This document shows, in pieces, positions 1-10,025 of a stretch of DNA of 48,835 bases (position 1 is the stretch's first letter; every line of letters begins with the position of its first letter). Under the pieces are notes generated by a model. That model was not told the DNA's origin. It was given only the letters and a program-made list of their open reading frames with translations, and did no database searches. This stretch comes from Enterococcus diestrammenae (lineage in GTDB: Bacteria > Bacillota > Bacilli > Lactobacillales > Enterococcaceae). Location of the stretch: the NCBI RefSeq assembly GCF_009933255.1, contig NZ_MAEI01000017.1, positions 1 through 48,835 on the forward strand. Direction: 5' to 3'. The position numbers and the translations under genes are program-made.

Positions 1-60
1 CCTACACATTGGTTCGTTTTTTGCTTTTTGTTCAGTTTTCAAAGGTCTAAATGTCGTTGT
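1..60 (-). ncRNA. rRNA operon leader (boxA-like), 16S gene off the edge
   Basis: The minus strand of 28-47 reads GACCTTTGAAAACTGAACAA, the leader and antitermination-type motif found before 16S and 23S genes in Firmicutes. With three tandem promoters upstream and lysS as the next gene, this is the transcribed leader of an rrn operon running leftwards out of the window. No mature 16S sequence is visible. Between 308 and 442 I see only AT-rich sequence. Confidence 0.75.
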
Positions 61-85
61 CGCTAACTGCTTCAGCAACTCTTAT

Positions 86-114
86 ATCTTATCAGATGAC
101 GTTTTCGTTGTCAA
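86..114 (-). promoter_or_regulatory. rRNA operon promoter, proximal copy
   Basis: On the minus strand a perfect TTGACA (114-109) and TAAGAT (91-86) are separated by 17 bp. It lies about 40 bp before the rrn leader motif and is the last promoter before the left edge. Confidence 0.85.
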
Positions 115-186
115 CTGTTTTTATAAAAGTTTTTTGAAACTTTTTTCGCTCGAAGCTCGAAAGCTTCTTGCGTCAGCAACTTAATT

Positions 187-215
187 AGTTTACCAAGATG
201 ACCTTCAGTTGTCAA
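187..215 (-). promoter_or_regulatory. rRNA operon promoter, middle copy
   Basis: On the minus strand a perfect TTGACA (215-210) and TAAACT (192-187) are separated by 17 bp. AT-rich tracts lie upstream, as expected for an UP element of a strong rrn promoter. Confidence 0.8.
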
Positions 216-278
216 CACTTTTTTTAAATGTTTTTTTGAAAGCCGTTGTTCTCAGCTGCCCGCTAACGGACAAGTAAT

Positions 279-307
279 AATATACCAACTTCAGCCCCTG
301 AGGTCAA
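279..307 (-). promoter_or_regulatory. rRNA operon promoter, distal (third) copy
   Basis: On the minus strand TTGACC (307-302) and TATATT (284-279) are separated by exactly 17 bp. This is the farthest of three evenly built promoters that all read towards the left edge, where the 16S gene should begin. Confidence 0.6.
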
Positions 308-442
308 CGGTTTTCTGCAATTTTTTTGTGTTTTTTTCATAACCGAACATCAATGATTTATCCGCTAAAAACCATTCGTTTTTAAACCCTTTCCACAAAA
401 TGAAAACGGTGAATCGCGCTTGGCAAAAATGTTATTTATAAA

Positions 443-483
443 TAGAAAAAAGACCCAGCAATCGCTATGCCAGGTCTTTCACT
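443..483 (-). terminator. lysS terminator
   Basis: On the minus strand AAAGACCTGGC pairs with GCTGGGTCTTT, and TTTCTATTT follows. It begins just after the lysS stop, so it separates lysS from the rrn promoters. Confidence 0.8.
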
Positions 484-495
484 ATTTTTTTGCAA

Positions 496-2324
<1,829 letters not shown>

Positions 2325-3335
2325 TCATTGAGCAGCTTTGGCCAACAGCCGTTCTTCTGCTTGTTGGGCAAACTCATCCAAGATTTTCACCACTGTGGCT
2401 TGGTCTTCGGCTTGATTAATAGCCACTTTGACTTTGCTAGCCTTAGGGATTCCTTTTAGATAGTAGGCAGCGTGTTGCCGAAATTCCCGAGAGGCGATGG
2501 TTTCCCCCTTTAGCTCCACCAAACGCTGGAAGTGCACTTTCGCCGTGGCTATTTTCTCTGTTGGCGTAGGCTCGCCAATCAATTCACCAGTTGCCAAGTA
2601 ATGTTGGGTACGATGAATCATCCAGGGATTGCCTAGTGCTGCCCGCCCGATCATGACACCATCAGCGCCGACTTCATCAATCATGCGCTTGGCATCTTCT
2701 GGGGTTTTGACATCGCCATTACCCATGAAAGGAATCGTCAACTGCTGTTTGACTTCTTTCAACACTTCCCAATTGGCCTGGCCTTCATACATTTGGGCCC
2801 GGGTACGCCCATGCATCGCCAAAGCGGCTGCTCCAGCGGATTGGGCAGCTAGCGCATTTTCCACAGCGAAGATATGCTGGGAATCCCAACCGATGCGCAT
2901 TTTTACCGTCACCGGAATATCAACTTCAGAAGAAACAGCTTGCACCATCTCATAAATCTTGTCCGGATCTAGCAACCACTTAGACCCAGCATCCGCTTTG
3001 ATCACTTTCGGCACCGGGCAGCCCATATTGATATCGATGATGTCGGCCTTGGTATTATTCTGAACAAATAACGCCGCTTCCACCAAACTATCTTTAGTAC
3101 CACCGAAGATTTGGACGCTCAAGGGATGTTCCCTTTCGTCGATATACAGCATTTCTAAGGTTTTCTTATTGCGAAAATGAATGCCCTGGTCGCTGATCAT
3201 CTCACAAACCACCAAGCCAGCACCAAATTCTTTCACCGTCACTCGAAAGGCCGCATTGGTGATTCCCGCCATTGGAGCTACCACCACGCGATTGGGAATG
3301 GTGACATCCCCGATTTTCCAACTTTGATTACTCAT
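2325..3335 (-). CDS. dusB: tRNA-dihydrouridine synthase, DusB type
   Basis: This FMN enzyme reduces uridine to dihydrouridine in tRNA D-loops. The 336 residues show the TIM-barrel start [14 protein letters not shown], the catalytic cysteine in NMGCPVPK (C106), [12 protein letters not shown], and the FMN-binding segment [16 protein letters not shown]. Its ATG overlaps the 3' end of hslO by 8 bp, so the two are translationally coupled. AGGAGG lies 12 nt upstream, slightly far. The hslO-dusB-lysS order is conserved in Bacillales and Lactobacillales. Confidence 0.95.
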   Translation of the reverse strand: MSNQSWKIGDVTIPNRVVVAPMAGITNAAFRVTVKEFGAGLVVCEMISDQGIHFRNKKTLEMLYIDEREHPLSVQIFGGTKDSLVEAALFVQNNTKADIIDINMGCPVPKVIKADAGSKWLLDPDKIYEMVQAVSSEVDIPVTVKMRIGWDSQHIFAVENALAAQSAGAAALAMHGRTRAQMYEGQANWEVLKEVKQQLTIPFMGNGDVKTPEDAKRMIDEVGADGVMIGRAALGNPWMIHRTQHYLATGELIGEPTPTEKIATAKVHFQRLVELKGETIASREFRQHAAYYLKGIPKASKVKVAINQAEDQATVVKILDEFAQQAEERLLAKAAQ

Positions 3336-4218
3336 CTTTTGCTGTAGCCTCCTGTTTTAAAGCTGCCAGTTCGGCTTCTGTATAAGTATATTTTTCTCCA
3401 CAAAAGGCACAAACAGCCTCCGCCCCATGGTCTTCATCAATCATTTCCTGGATTTCGTCTCCACCAAGGGAAATAATCGCCTCAGCAAACTTATCTTTGG
3501 AGCAATCACACTTAAAGGCTACCGGCATCGTTTCCAATATCATAAGTTGGGTATCAGGCATTAAACTATCAAGGATTTCCTCAGGGGTTTTGCCTGCTTC
3601 CAGTAAAGTAGAAATTTGCGGTGTTTTGGCTAAATTGGCTTCAATCTCATCAATTACCCGTTCATCTGCGCCAGGCATGATTTGAAGCATAAAGCCCCCT
3701 GCCACTTTGATGGAGTCATCTGTATCTACCAAGACACTCAACCCCACCGCCGAGGGAATTTGCTCACTAATCGCTAAGTAATAGGTAAAGTCTTCTCCCA
3801 ATTCACCAGAAACAATCGGGGTCTGACCAGAGAAAGGCTCCTTCAATCCTAAATCCTTGATCACCGTAAACATCCCTTGGGTACCCACTGCGCCTCGAAC
3901 ATCAATTTTGCCTTTTTCATTCAACGGTAAACTGACGTGAGGATTTTGCAGATAGCCTTTGACCTCGCCGTGACCATTGGCATCTACCACGATTGCTCCT
4001 GCTGGGCCATCCCCTTGAATCTTGATAGTCAATTTGTCATCACCTTTGACAGTCGCCCCCAGCAGCAGGCCCCCGACTAATGACCGACCCAAGGCTGCTG
4101 AAGCTGTGTTCCAAGTATCATGGCGCCGTTGAGCTTCGGCGACGGTGGCCGTAGCATTGACTCCATAGGCCCGTACCATCCCGTCATAAGCTAGTGCTTT
4201 CACTAAATAATCTTTCAT
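3328..4218 (-). CDS. hslO: Hsp33 redox-regulated chaperonin
   Basis: Hsp33 is a cytosolic holdase that is activated when oxidation releases zinc from its C-terminal cysteines. All four ligands are present: CDC (C237, C239) and CAFC (C270, C273). The 296-residue length is normal. The start is supported by AAAGGAGAG about 10 nt upstream. It has its own promoter and shares a transcript with dusB, which overlaps its stop codon. Confidence 0.96.
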   Translation of the reverse strand: MKDYLVKALAYDGMVRAYGVNATATVAEAQRRHDTWNTASAALGRSLVGGLLLGATVKGDDKLTIKIQGDGPAGAIVVDANGHGEVKGYLQNPHVSLPLNEKGKIDVRGAVGTQGMFTVIKDLGLKEPFSGQTPIVSGELGEDFTYYLAISEQIPSAVGLSVLVDTDDSIKVAGGFMLQIMPGADERVIDEIEANLAKTPQISTLLEAGKTPEEILDSLMPDTQLMILETMPVAFKCDCSKDKFAEAIISLGGDEIQEMIDEDHGAEAVCAFCGEKYTYTEAELAALKQEATAKDE

Positions 4219-4287
4219 CCTTGTCTCTCCTTTTTCCGACAGGCCCTCAGCTTGCGCCTACCTGTTAGGCTTTTTCTTCATTGGGTA

Positions 4288-4316
4288 ATCATACAATCAG
4301 ATAAGCTTTTTTTCAA
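4288..4316 (-). promoter_or_regulatory. hslO-dusB promoter
   Basis: On the minus strand TTGAAA (4316-4311) and TATGAT (4293-4288) are separated by 17 bp, about 70 bp before the hslO start. Confidence 0.7.
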
Positions 4317-4398
4317 CTTGAGGGTTCGAAATTTAGGAAAAGTACAACAACCACGGATAAAACTAAGAAAGGCTGAAGGAACTCGTTTAGCTCTCGAG

Positions 4399-4508
4399 AA
4401 TTAAGTCGAAACCGACACATGATGTTCTTTATCATGAATCGGTTTCGCCTTAATTTTAGAAGATGCTAGTTGAACTTAGCGACTTTTGCTTAGTTCAACT
4501 GTATGCGT
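4399..4508 (+). repeat. Dispersed two-hairpin repeat, copy A
   Basis: Two hairpins sit side by side. The first (4399-4455) pairs AATTAAG-CGAAACCGA-CATGAT with its complement around a short loop. The second (4468-4500) pairs AGTTGAAC-TTAGC with GCTTA-GTTCAACT and is followed by GTATGCG. A related pair of hairpins lies between rpe and rsgA (41882-42078). The 22-nt loop region at 4416-4437 matches 41924-41945 at 20 of 22 positions. The second-hairpin core also appears at 11351-11396 and, inverted, at 11657-11709. Confidence 0.7.
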
Positions 4509-4540
4509 CAGCTGAGCTAGTTCGTGAAGCCAGACATTTC

Positions 4541-4595
4541 TAGACTTGCTATTATGGAATTTTCACTTGTGAAAATTCCATAATACCTCAGTCTA
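4541..4595. repeat. Perfect 16-bp inverted repeat with 2-nt loop
   Basis: Positions 4551-4566 are the exact reverse complement of 4569-4584, with only TT between them. Outside a short unmatched spacer, TAGACT and AGTCTA pair again. Neither side carries a clear U-run, so it is not a plain terminator. It lies in the 547-bp gap between hslO and argB (4219-4765), in which I see no gene. Confidence 0.75.
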
Positions 4596-4656
4596 TAAAA
4601 AAGCCGGTTGGCCACGCTTACGTCGACATACGGGTGGCGTAGGTTAGCAAACCCAC

Positions 4657-4699
4657 AAAAATACCAGCCCCTCAATCTTCTCGAGGCGCTGGCATTTTT
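4657..4699 (-). terminator. argCJB terminator (bidirectional form)
   Basis: On the minus strand ATGCCAGC-CCTC pairs with GAGG-GCTGGTAT, and TTTTTG follows. On the plus strand the same stem is followed by TTTTTAC. It lies 67 bp after the argB stop. Confidence 0.75.
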
Positions 4700-4765
4700 A
4701 CATAATCTTCGAGACAAACGGTTCCCACCGCTAAATCTCTGTCCAAAAAATTCCTTGATCCGCTA

Positions 4766-5521
4766 CTAGGCTTCCACAGCGTACTCTTCGGCAAACAGCT
4801 GGGTACCGCCAGCTGTGATACCGTTATTGATGACTACCGAAGTAACCCCCGCCAGCAAGGCCTCTTTGGCACTATTGAGTTTTGGAAGCATACCACCGGT
4901 GACGATTTCTTCTGCCACCAATTGATCCACCGCGGCTAAAGAGACCTTTTTCAACCAAGAGCCTTGTTGTTTAATGCCAGGAACATCCGTTAATAAATAC
5001 AAAGCTTCTGCTTGCAAGGTAGCCGCCACTTTGCAGGCGACTTCATCGGCATTGATATTTAACCATTGGCCAGCTGCCGTGATTCCTAAAGGGGCAATCA
5101 CCGGAATATGGTCTTTTTCCAGCAAAATCTCTAACAGATCCCGGTTGACCTTGGTTACTTGGCCAACAAAGCCTAGCTCATTTTCGTTGATAGCTTCTCC
5201 CAAAATCAATTGGTCACTGCCCGCGCTCAAACCTAGTGCATGAAAGCCTTCCGCAAGAAACTTAGTGGTAACTAATGGTTGCACTTGCCCCAAAAGTACC
5301 ATCCGGGTAATTTCCAACGTCGCTGCATCCGTCACCCGCAACCCATTTTTTATGACGACTTCTTGGCCAAGGCGGGTCATCATTTCGGAAATATAATAGC
5401 CGCCACCGTGAACGATCACAACTTTTTTCCCCTGTTTTTGCCAATAATGAATCTGGCTAAAAAAAGCTAAATCCAAATTGTCAGAGGCGACACCTCCGAT
5501 TTTCACAACGATTGTCCCCAT
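4766..5521 (-). CDS. argB: Acetylglutamate kinase
   Basis: ArgB phosphorylates N-acetylglutamate, the second step of ornithine synthesis. The protein starts with VVKIGG (ATP site), then shows VHGGGYYIS (substrate loop), NGLRVTD, NINADEVA and GGMLPKL, all typical of the amino-acid kinase fold. I chose the ATG at 5521 (251 residues) because GAGGGG lies just upstream. A longer open frame to 5611 would overlap argJ and adds a non-homologous tail. It is the last gene of argC-argJ-argB, 32 bp after argJ. Confidence 0.95.
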   Translation of the reverse strand: MGTIVVKIGGVASDNLDLAFFSQIHYWQKQGKKVVIVHGGGYYISEMMTRLGQEVVIKNGLRVTDAATLEITRMVLLGQVQPLVTTKFLAEGFHALGLSAGSDQLILGEAINENELGFVGQVTKVNRDLLEILLEKDHIPVIAPLGITAAGQWLNINADEVACKVAATLQAEALYLLTDVPGIKQQGSWLKKVSLAAVDQLVAEEIVTGGMLPKLNSAKEALLAGVTSVVINNGITAGGTQLFAEEYAVEA

Positions 5522-5553
5522 CTTTTCCCCTCTTTTCTGACTGACCCTTAGCG

Positions 5554-6744
5554 TTAGGTGTGATACAAGGCGTTGATTTTCACGTAATCGTAGCTGAGAT
5601 CGCAGCCCCACGCCATGCCTTGTCCTGATCCTTCTTGTAAGTTTACGGTGATGGCAATTTCTTGGGCCTCCAAAGTTTCCTTCATCGCTTCTTGATCAAA
5701 CAAGACGGGCATTTCATCGGCATACACTACATGCGGCCCAATCGCGATCGTCACACCTTCCATCGCGGCTTCGGTTTCACTATAGCCTACCGCACACAAA
5801 ATCCGGCCCCAGTTGGGATCTTTACCGAAGATTGCGGTCTTCACTAAAGGTGACCCCACCACGGTTTTAGCAATCATCCGAGCACTAAGGTTATCTTGGG
5901 CCCCAGTAACGGTGACTTCAATCAGCTTGGTAGCCCCTTCGCCGTCTTTGGCAATCTCCTTGGCTAAATCCGTCATCACCGCTGCTAACATTTTTTTGAA
6001 CTTTTCATAAGCCGGCGTAGCTTTCATGAGAGGCGGATTGTGGGCCAGTCCATTTGCCAACACTAAAACCATATCATTAGTAGACGTGTCCCCATCGACG
6101 GTGATTTGGTTAAACGTCGTCTCTGTCAACTCCGCCAACATCTCCTGTAGCGTATCACTAGCAATAGCGACATCAGTCGTGACAAAGCCTAGCATCGTCG
6201 CCATGTTAGGATGAATCATCCCGGAACCTTTACTACACCCGGCCACCGTCACCGTCGTTCCCGCCAGATCATCTTGGTAGACGCTGACTTTTTCACAAGT
6301 ATCCGTAGTGAGGATGGCTTGCTGAAATCCGGTGGCATCCCCCTCAATAGTCAACCGGTCAATCCCTGCGGCCACCGTCGCCATCGGTAACAGCTTCCCG
6401 ATGACACCAGTCGATGCTACCGCCACTAAGGCTGGCTCAATTCCCAGTTTTTCGGCGGTCAACTCCGTCATTTTTTTGGCATCTGCCAAGCCTACTGCTC
6501 CTGTACAGGCATTGGCATTGCCGGAATTTACCACCACTGCTTGAATCAACCCGTCTGCTAAGGCGGCTTTCGTATAGTGAATCGGAGCGGCTTTGACTTT
6601 ATTCGTCGTAAAAACCCCTGCTGCTTGCGCCGGTACGTCGGAATACAACCAGCAAAGATCTTTTCGTTTTTTCTTCAAACCACAATGAAGCCCATCTGCG
6701 TGAAAACCACGAGGCGTGGCGATGGTGCCATTAATTTTTTGCAA
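5554..6744 (-). CDS. argJ: Bifunctional glutamate N-acetyltransferase / ornithine acetyltransferase
   Basis: ArgJ transfers acetyl groups from N-acetylornithine back to glutamate and may also use acetyl-CoA. It closes the cyclic acetyl pathway, so argA and argE are not needed. The 396-residue precursor shows the self-cleavage site MATMLGF, with the nucleophile Thr183, after KGSGMIHPN. TVDGDTSTND follows. Cleavage there gives the usual alpha and beta chains. It lies between argC (16 bp upstream) and argB, in one transcript. Confidence 0.96.
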   Translation of the reverse strand: MQKINGTIATPRGFHADGLHCGLKKKRKDLCWLYSDVPAQAAGVFTTNKVKAAPIHYTKAALADGLIQAVVVNSGNANACTGAVGLADAKKMTELTAEKLGIEPALVAVASTGVIGKLLPMATVAAGIDRLTIEGDATGFQQAILTTDTCEKVSVYQDDLAGTTVTVAGCSKGSGMIHPNMATMLGFVTTDVAIASDTLQEMLAELTETTFNQITVDGDTSTNDMVLVLANGLAHNPPLMKATPAYEKFKKMLAAVMTDLAKEIAKDGEGATKLIEVTVTGAQDNLSARMIAKTVVGSPLVKTAIFGKDPNWGRILCAVGYSETEAAMEGVTIAIGPHVVYADEMPVLFDQEAMKETLEAQEIAITVNLQEGSGQGMAWGCDLSYDYVKINALYHT

Positions 6745-6760
6745 AGCTACTCACTTCTTT

Positions 6761-7795
6761 CTATGGGTATATCGGCATGGTCCACAAGCCGGCAGTTTCA
6801 TCAATACCAGCCCAGTGATTGTAATTTTGAATTGCTTGACCACTTGCCCCTTTCATCAAATTATCAATCACCCCTACCACGGTCACGATACCGGTTTTTT
6901 CATTTAAGCCTAAGCCGATATCACAAAAATTAGTCCCGGTAACTTGGCGTAACTGAGGCAATATGCCTGCTGGCTGAATCCGAACAAAGGGTGCCTGGGC
7001 ATAAACTTTATGGTAAGCCGCAAGCAACTGCTCTTGGGTCACTTGCGGTAAAACCTTCCCATAGGCGGTCAAAAAGATGCCCCGTTTCACCGGAATTAAA
7101 CTTGTCGTAAACTGAATAGCTGTCATCTCAGGGTTCCACACTTGAAGTTGTTGTAAAATCTCCGGGATATGCTGATGTTGATTCAGCTTATACATACTCA
7201 TATTTTCCGTAACATTGACATAATGACTACTCTCTCCCAAAGTCTTGCCAGCTCCCGATAGACCCGATTTCCCATCTAAAATCAAACTCGTCGGATCTAC
7301 TAAGTTTTCTTTCACTAAGGGGGCAATCGCCAGCAAAGCCGCTGTGGCGTAACAGCCAGGATTGGAAATCAAATTACCCTTGGTGTCAGCCGGCAAAAAT
7401 TCTGGCAAGCCATAATAAGCTTTGGCTAACATCTCTTCCGGAGCCGCTTCTTTTTGATACCATGCTTCGTAAACAGCCCCTTCTTTCAGCCGCAAATCCC
7501 CCGACAAATCGATTACGGGAAAGTCTGCCGCTACCAAGACTTGCCCCAACTCTTTGCAAACTCCCGCCGGCGTGGCAAAAAATACCAAATCATTTTCTGC
7601 CATGATCATTTCCGGATCAAAGGGATGTACCGGCAACGTCGTCAAACTACGCAAGTGAGGATAATCCTCAGCTATTGTATGTTTATGCAACGAATAGCTA
7701 TGAATAGTCCCTACTGATAGCTGGGGATGTCCATGGATAATGCGTAACAACTCAATTCCTGTATATCCTGTTACACCAACGATTGCCGCTTTCAT
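6761..7795 (-). CDS. argC: N-acetyl-gamma-glutamyl-phosphate reductase
   Basis: ArgC makes N-acetylglutamate semialdehyde with NADPH. The N-terminus MKAAIVGVTGYTG is the dinucleotide-binding loop, and the catalytic cysteine is in SNPGCYATAA (C148). I chose the ATG at 7795 (344 residues) over an in-frame GTG at 7807, because that GTG lies inside the purine-rich ribosome-binding stretch. It is the first gene of argC-argJ-argB and has a near-consensus promoter. Confidence 0.95.
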   Translation of the reverse strand: MKAAIVGVTGYTGIELLRIIHGHPQLSVGTIHSYSLHKHTIAEDYPHLRSLTTLPVHPFDPEMIMAENDLVFFATPAGVCKELGQVLVAADFPVIDLSGDLRLKEGAVYEAWYQKEAAPEEMLAKAYYGLPEFLPADTKGNLISNPGCYATAALLAIAPLVKENLVDPTSLILDGKSGLSGAGKTLGESSHYVNVTENMSMYKLNQHQHIPEILQQLQVWNPEMTAIQFTTSLIPVKRGIFLTAYGKVLPQVTQEQLLAAYHKVYAQAPFVRIQPAGILPQLRQVTGTNFCDIGLGLNEKTGIVTVVGVIDNLMKGASGQAIQNYNHWAGIDETAGLWTMPIYP

Positions 7796-7826
7796 ATCCC
7801 CCACCACTTTCGTTAAATTACTTCAA

Positions 7827-7855
7827 ATTATAAACATATCTAATTTTTCTGTCAA
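7827..7855 (-). promoter_or_regulatory. argCJB promoter
   Basis: On the minus strand a perfect TTGACA (7855-7850) and a perfect TATAAT (7832-7827) are separated by 17 bp, about 30 bp before argC. AT-rich palindromic sequence abuts the -35 element. Confidence 0.88.
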
Positions 7856-7914
7856 TGATTATTTATAATAAAAAGATAATATTTTTAAAGTTTTATGCGC
7901 GTTACCCCTCAAAA

Positions 7915-7932
7915 AATGAATAAAAATCAATA
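7915..7932. promoter_or_regulatory. Candidate ArgR operator upstream of argC
   Basis: The plus strand reads AATGAATAAAAATCAATA, with twelve consecutive bases matching the Bacillus ARG-box consensus (ATGAATAAAAAT). It lies about 60 bp upstream of the argC -35 element. Operator function is inferred from the match. Confidence 0.5.
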
Positions 7933-7979
7933 AAAAAAGTTCCTGCGCTGTTTCTCAACAAACATCACAGGAACTTTTT
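7932..7979 (-). terminator. argD terminator
   Basis: On the minus strand AAAAAGTTCCTG pairs with CAGGAACTTTTTTT. It separates argD from the argC promoter, so argD and argCJB are likely distinct transcripts. Confidence 0.85.
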
Positions 7980-8069
7980 CGCTGAAACAGGCAGGCAGAC
8001 CGACTGTTTGTAATCATTTTCCAGGACCACACCTAGCTTTCCCACCTCAAACTCAATCCGCTGGCTGCT

Positions 8070-9200
8070 TTAGACCAAAACTTCTGCTAATAAGGCTAGC
8101 GCTTGTTGGAGTTCCGCCTCGCTGACAGTCAACGCCGGCAAAAGTCGCAAAACAGTTTTCCCTGCCCGTAAGCTTAATAAGCCTTTTGCTTCTAATTGTT
8201 CGGTGACGCTAGCTAAGACCTCTTCGGATACCAACTGGATACCTACCATCAAGCCCAACCCGCGGACGGCAACAATTTTAGCCGATTGTATTGCATTTAT
8301 TCCTTGTCGCAGATACTCACCTTTCTCGCCAACGGTCGCGAGAAAGCCCGGCGCGCCCATGGTTTCCAAGACCGCTTTAGCCGCGGCTAGCGCCAATTTA
8401 TTCCCACCAAAAGTCGTTCCGTGGCTACCTGGTCCAAAGGCAGATGCTAGCTCCCGTTTTCCTAGCATCGCCCCCACTGGCAGGCCATTTCCCAAGCCTT
8501 TTGCCAAAGTAAAAATATCTGGTTGAATCCCAAATTGCTCAAAAGCGAATAAACTACCGGTGCGGCCAATTCCAGTCTGAACTTCATCAACAATCAAAAG
8601 TACGCCCATTGCTTGACAACGTTTAGCTAATTGCTGAATCCACGATCTCTCGGCAACAATCACGCCCCCTTCCCCTTGAATCAGCTCCACCATCACAGCG
8701 GCGGTCTGTTCCGTCACTAAATCAAGGGCTTTATGATCATTATATTCGCCATAAATAAAGTCTGGTACTAAGGGTTCAAACCCTGCATGAATGGTGGCTT
8801 GACCCGTCGCTGTCATCGCCCCATACGTGCGCCCGTGAAACGACTGCTGAAAAGTCAGTAGCTGGCTACGTCCCGTATATTTTCGTGCCAATTTAATGGC
8901 GGCCTCATTGGCTTCCGCGCCACTATTACAAAAAAAGCTGACATAATCAAGTTCTCCTGCCAAAGCCTGAGCCACTTCTTCTTGCAATTGACTTTGATAA
9001 AGATTGGGCATATGCCAGATTTGTCCAGCTTGTTTGGCCAGCGCCACTTCAACTGCTGGATGATGATGCCCCAAATTCATCACCCCGATGCCACTGGTAA
9101 AATCTAAGTAAGTTTTCCCTTTTTGATCTTGGACCAGTAGCCCTTGACCACTGACAATTTCAAAAGGTTTCCGGCTGTAATTAGGAAACAAATAGCTCAT
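8070..9200 (-). CDS. argD: Acetylornithine aminotransferase
   Basis: This PLP enzyme converts N-acetylglutamate semialdehyde to N-acetylornithine. The 376 residues show the GAEANEAAIKLARKYTG segment, the PLP-contacting aspartate in LLIVDEVQTGIGRTG (D205) and the Schiff-base lysine in TLAKGLGNGLPVGAM (K234). The start is ATG 9200, preceded by AAAGGCGTGAG. An upstream in-frame extension to 9251 runs through the promoter and is rejected. It stands just upstream of argCJB with its own promoter and terminator. The argF, argG and argH genes are not in this window. Confidence 0.94.
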   Translation of the reverse strand: MSYLFPNYSRKPFEIVSGQGLLVQDQKGKTYLDFTSGIGVMNLGHHHPAVEVALAKQAGQIWHMPNLYQSQLQEEVAQALAGELDYVSFFCNSGAEANEAAIKLARKYTGRSQLLTFQQSFHGRTYGAMTATGQATIHAGFEPLVPDFIYGEYNDHKALDLVTEQTAAVMVELIQGEGGVIVAERSWIQQLAKRCQAMGVLLIVDEVQTGIGRTGSLFAFEQFGIQPDIFTLAKGLGNGLPVGAMLGKRELASAFGPGSHGTTFGGNKLALAAAKAVLETMGAPGFLATVGEKGEYLRQGINAIQSAKIVAVRGLGLMVGIQLVSEEVLASVTEQLEAKGLLSLRAGKTVLRLLPALTVSEAELQQALALLAEVLV

Positions 9201-9216
9201 CAATCTCACGCCTTTT

Positions 9217-9230
9217 TGAATTAATATACA
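9217..9230. promoter_or_regulatory. Candidate ArgR operator over the argD -10
   Basis: The sequence TGAATTAATATACA (minus strand TGTATATTAATTCA) resembles the ARG-box half-sites and covers the argD -10 hexamer. Repressor binding there would block RNA polymerase. This function is inferred from the match. Confidence 0.5.
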
Positions 9231-9251
9231 TAAAAAATAAATATATTGCAA
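9223..9251 (-). promoter_or_regulatory. argD promoter
   Basis: On the minus strand TTGCAA (9251-9246) and TATATT (9228-9223) are separated by 17 bp, about 25 bp before the argD ATG. Confidence 0.75.
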
Positions 9252-9285
9252 TATATTTCCTAATAATCATAAAATTAAGAATAAA

Positions 9286-9323
9286 TATAAAAAACCAACC
9301 TCCCAAGGAAAGCTGGTTTTTTT
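9286..9323 (-). terminator. HrtAB-like operon terminator
   Basis: On the minus strand AAAAACCAGC pairs with GGTTGGTTTTTT around a short loop, 7 bp after the ATPase stop. The plus strand also ends in a T-run. Confidence 0.8.
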
Positions 9324-9330
9324 AGAATCA

Positions 9331-10020
9331 TTATTCAGCTGGCGAATCAACTACCGGTACCAAAAGACCATCTTCCATTCGTAAAACCCGGTCACTCCAT
9401 TGCGTCATTCGAGGGTCATGGGTCACCATGATAGTGGCCTTTTGATTTTCATGGGCTTCTTTTACCAACAACTTCACCACATCATAGGCATGGTCAGTAT
9501 CCAAAGAGGCAGTTGGTTCATCTGCCAAAATCAAGCTCGGATCATTGTAAAGGGCTCGCCCAATGGCTACTCGCTGCCGCTCGCCTCCAGAAAGGTCTCG
9601 AGGGTACTGATCCTTTAAGTTTAAAATGTCCAAAGAGGTCAACAACTGTTTGACCCGTTCTTGATTTTTAGGTTCTTTTTTCACTTTATCAACTAAATAA
9701 AACTGTTCCTCGATTTTCAAATAAGGAATCAGATTGGCGCTTTGTAAGATAAAGCCGATTTCTTTAAAACGCAATTTACTCCGCTTTTTTTCTGACAAGC
9801 TAGTAAAATCATGCCCATTGATTAGAATTTGCCCACTGGAGGGATTTTGCAATCCCCCCGCAATGGTTAGAAATGTACTTTTACCTGAACCTGAAGGACC
9901 GATGATTGAGACAAACTCTCCCGGTGCTACCGTAAAATCAATTCCCTTCAAAGCGGTAACTTCCGTATGGCCAGAACCAAATACTTTTTTTATCTGATGC
10001 ATAGCTAATGCTTGTTCCAT
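9331..10020 (-). CDS. ABC transporter ATP-binding protein, HrtA/MacB-like
   Basis: This is the ATPase of a two-gene MacB-type exporter and acts at the inner face of the membrane. It shows Walker A GPSGSGKST, a Q-loop (FILQSANL), the signature LSGGERQR, Walker B LILADEPTASLD and the switch histidine in MVTHDPRM. I start it at ATG 10020 (229 residues), 5 bp after the permease stop. An in-frame GTG at 10029 lies inside the ribosome-binding site. The partner permease resembles heme exporter HrtB, so heme or another hydrophobic toxic compound is a possible substrate. That substrate is inference. Confidence 0.88.
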   Translation of the reverse strand: MEQALAMHQIKKVFGSGHTEVTALKGIDFTVAPGEFVSIIGPSGSGKSTFLTIAGGLQNPSSGQILINGHDFTSLSEKKRSKLRFKEIGFILQSANLIPYLKIEEQFYLVDKVKKEPKNQERVKQLLTSLDILNLKDQYPRDLSGGERQRVAIGRALYNDPSLILADEPTASLDTDHAYDVVKLLVKEAHENQKATIMVTHDPRMTQWSDRVLRMEDGLLVPVVDSPAE

Positions 10021-10025
10021 TTTCC

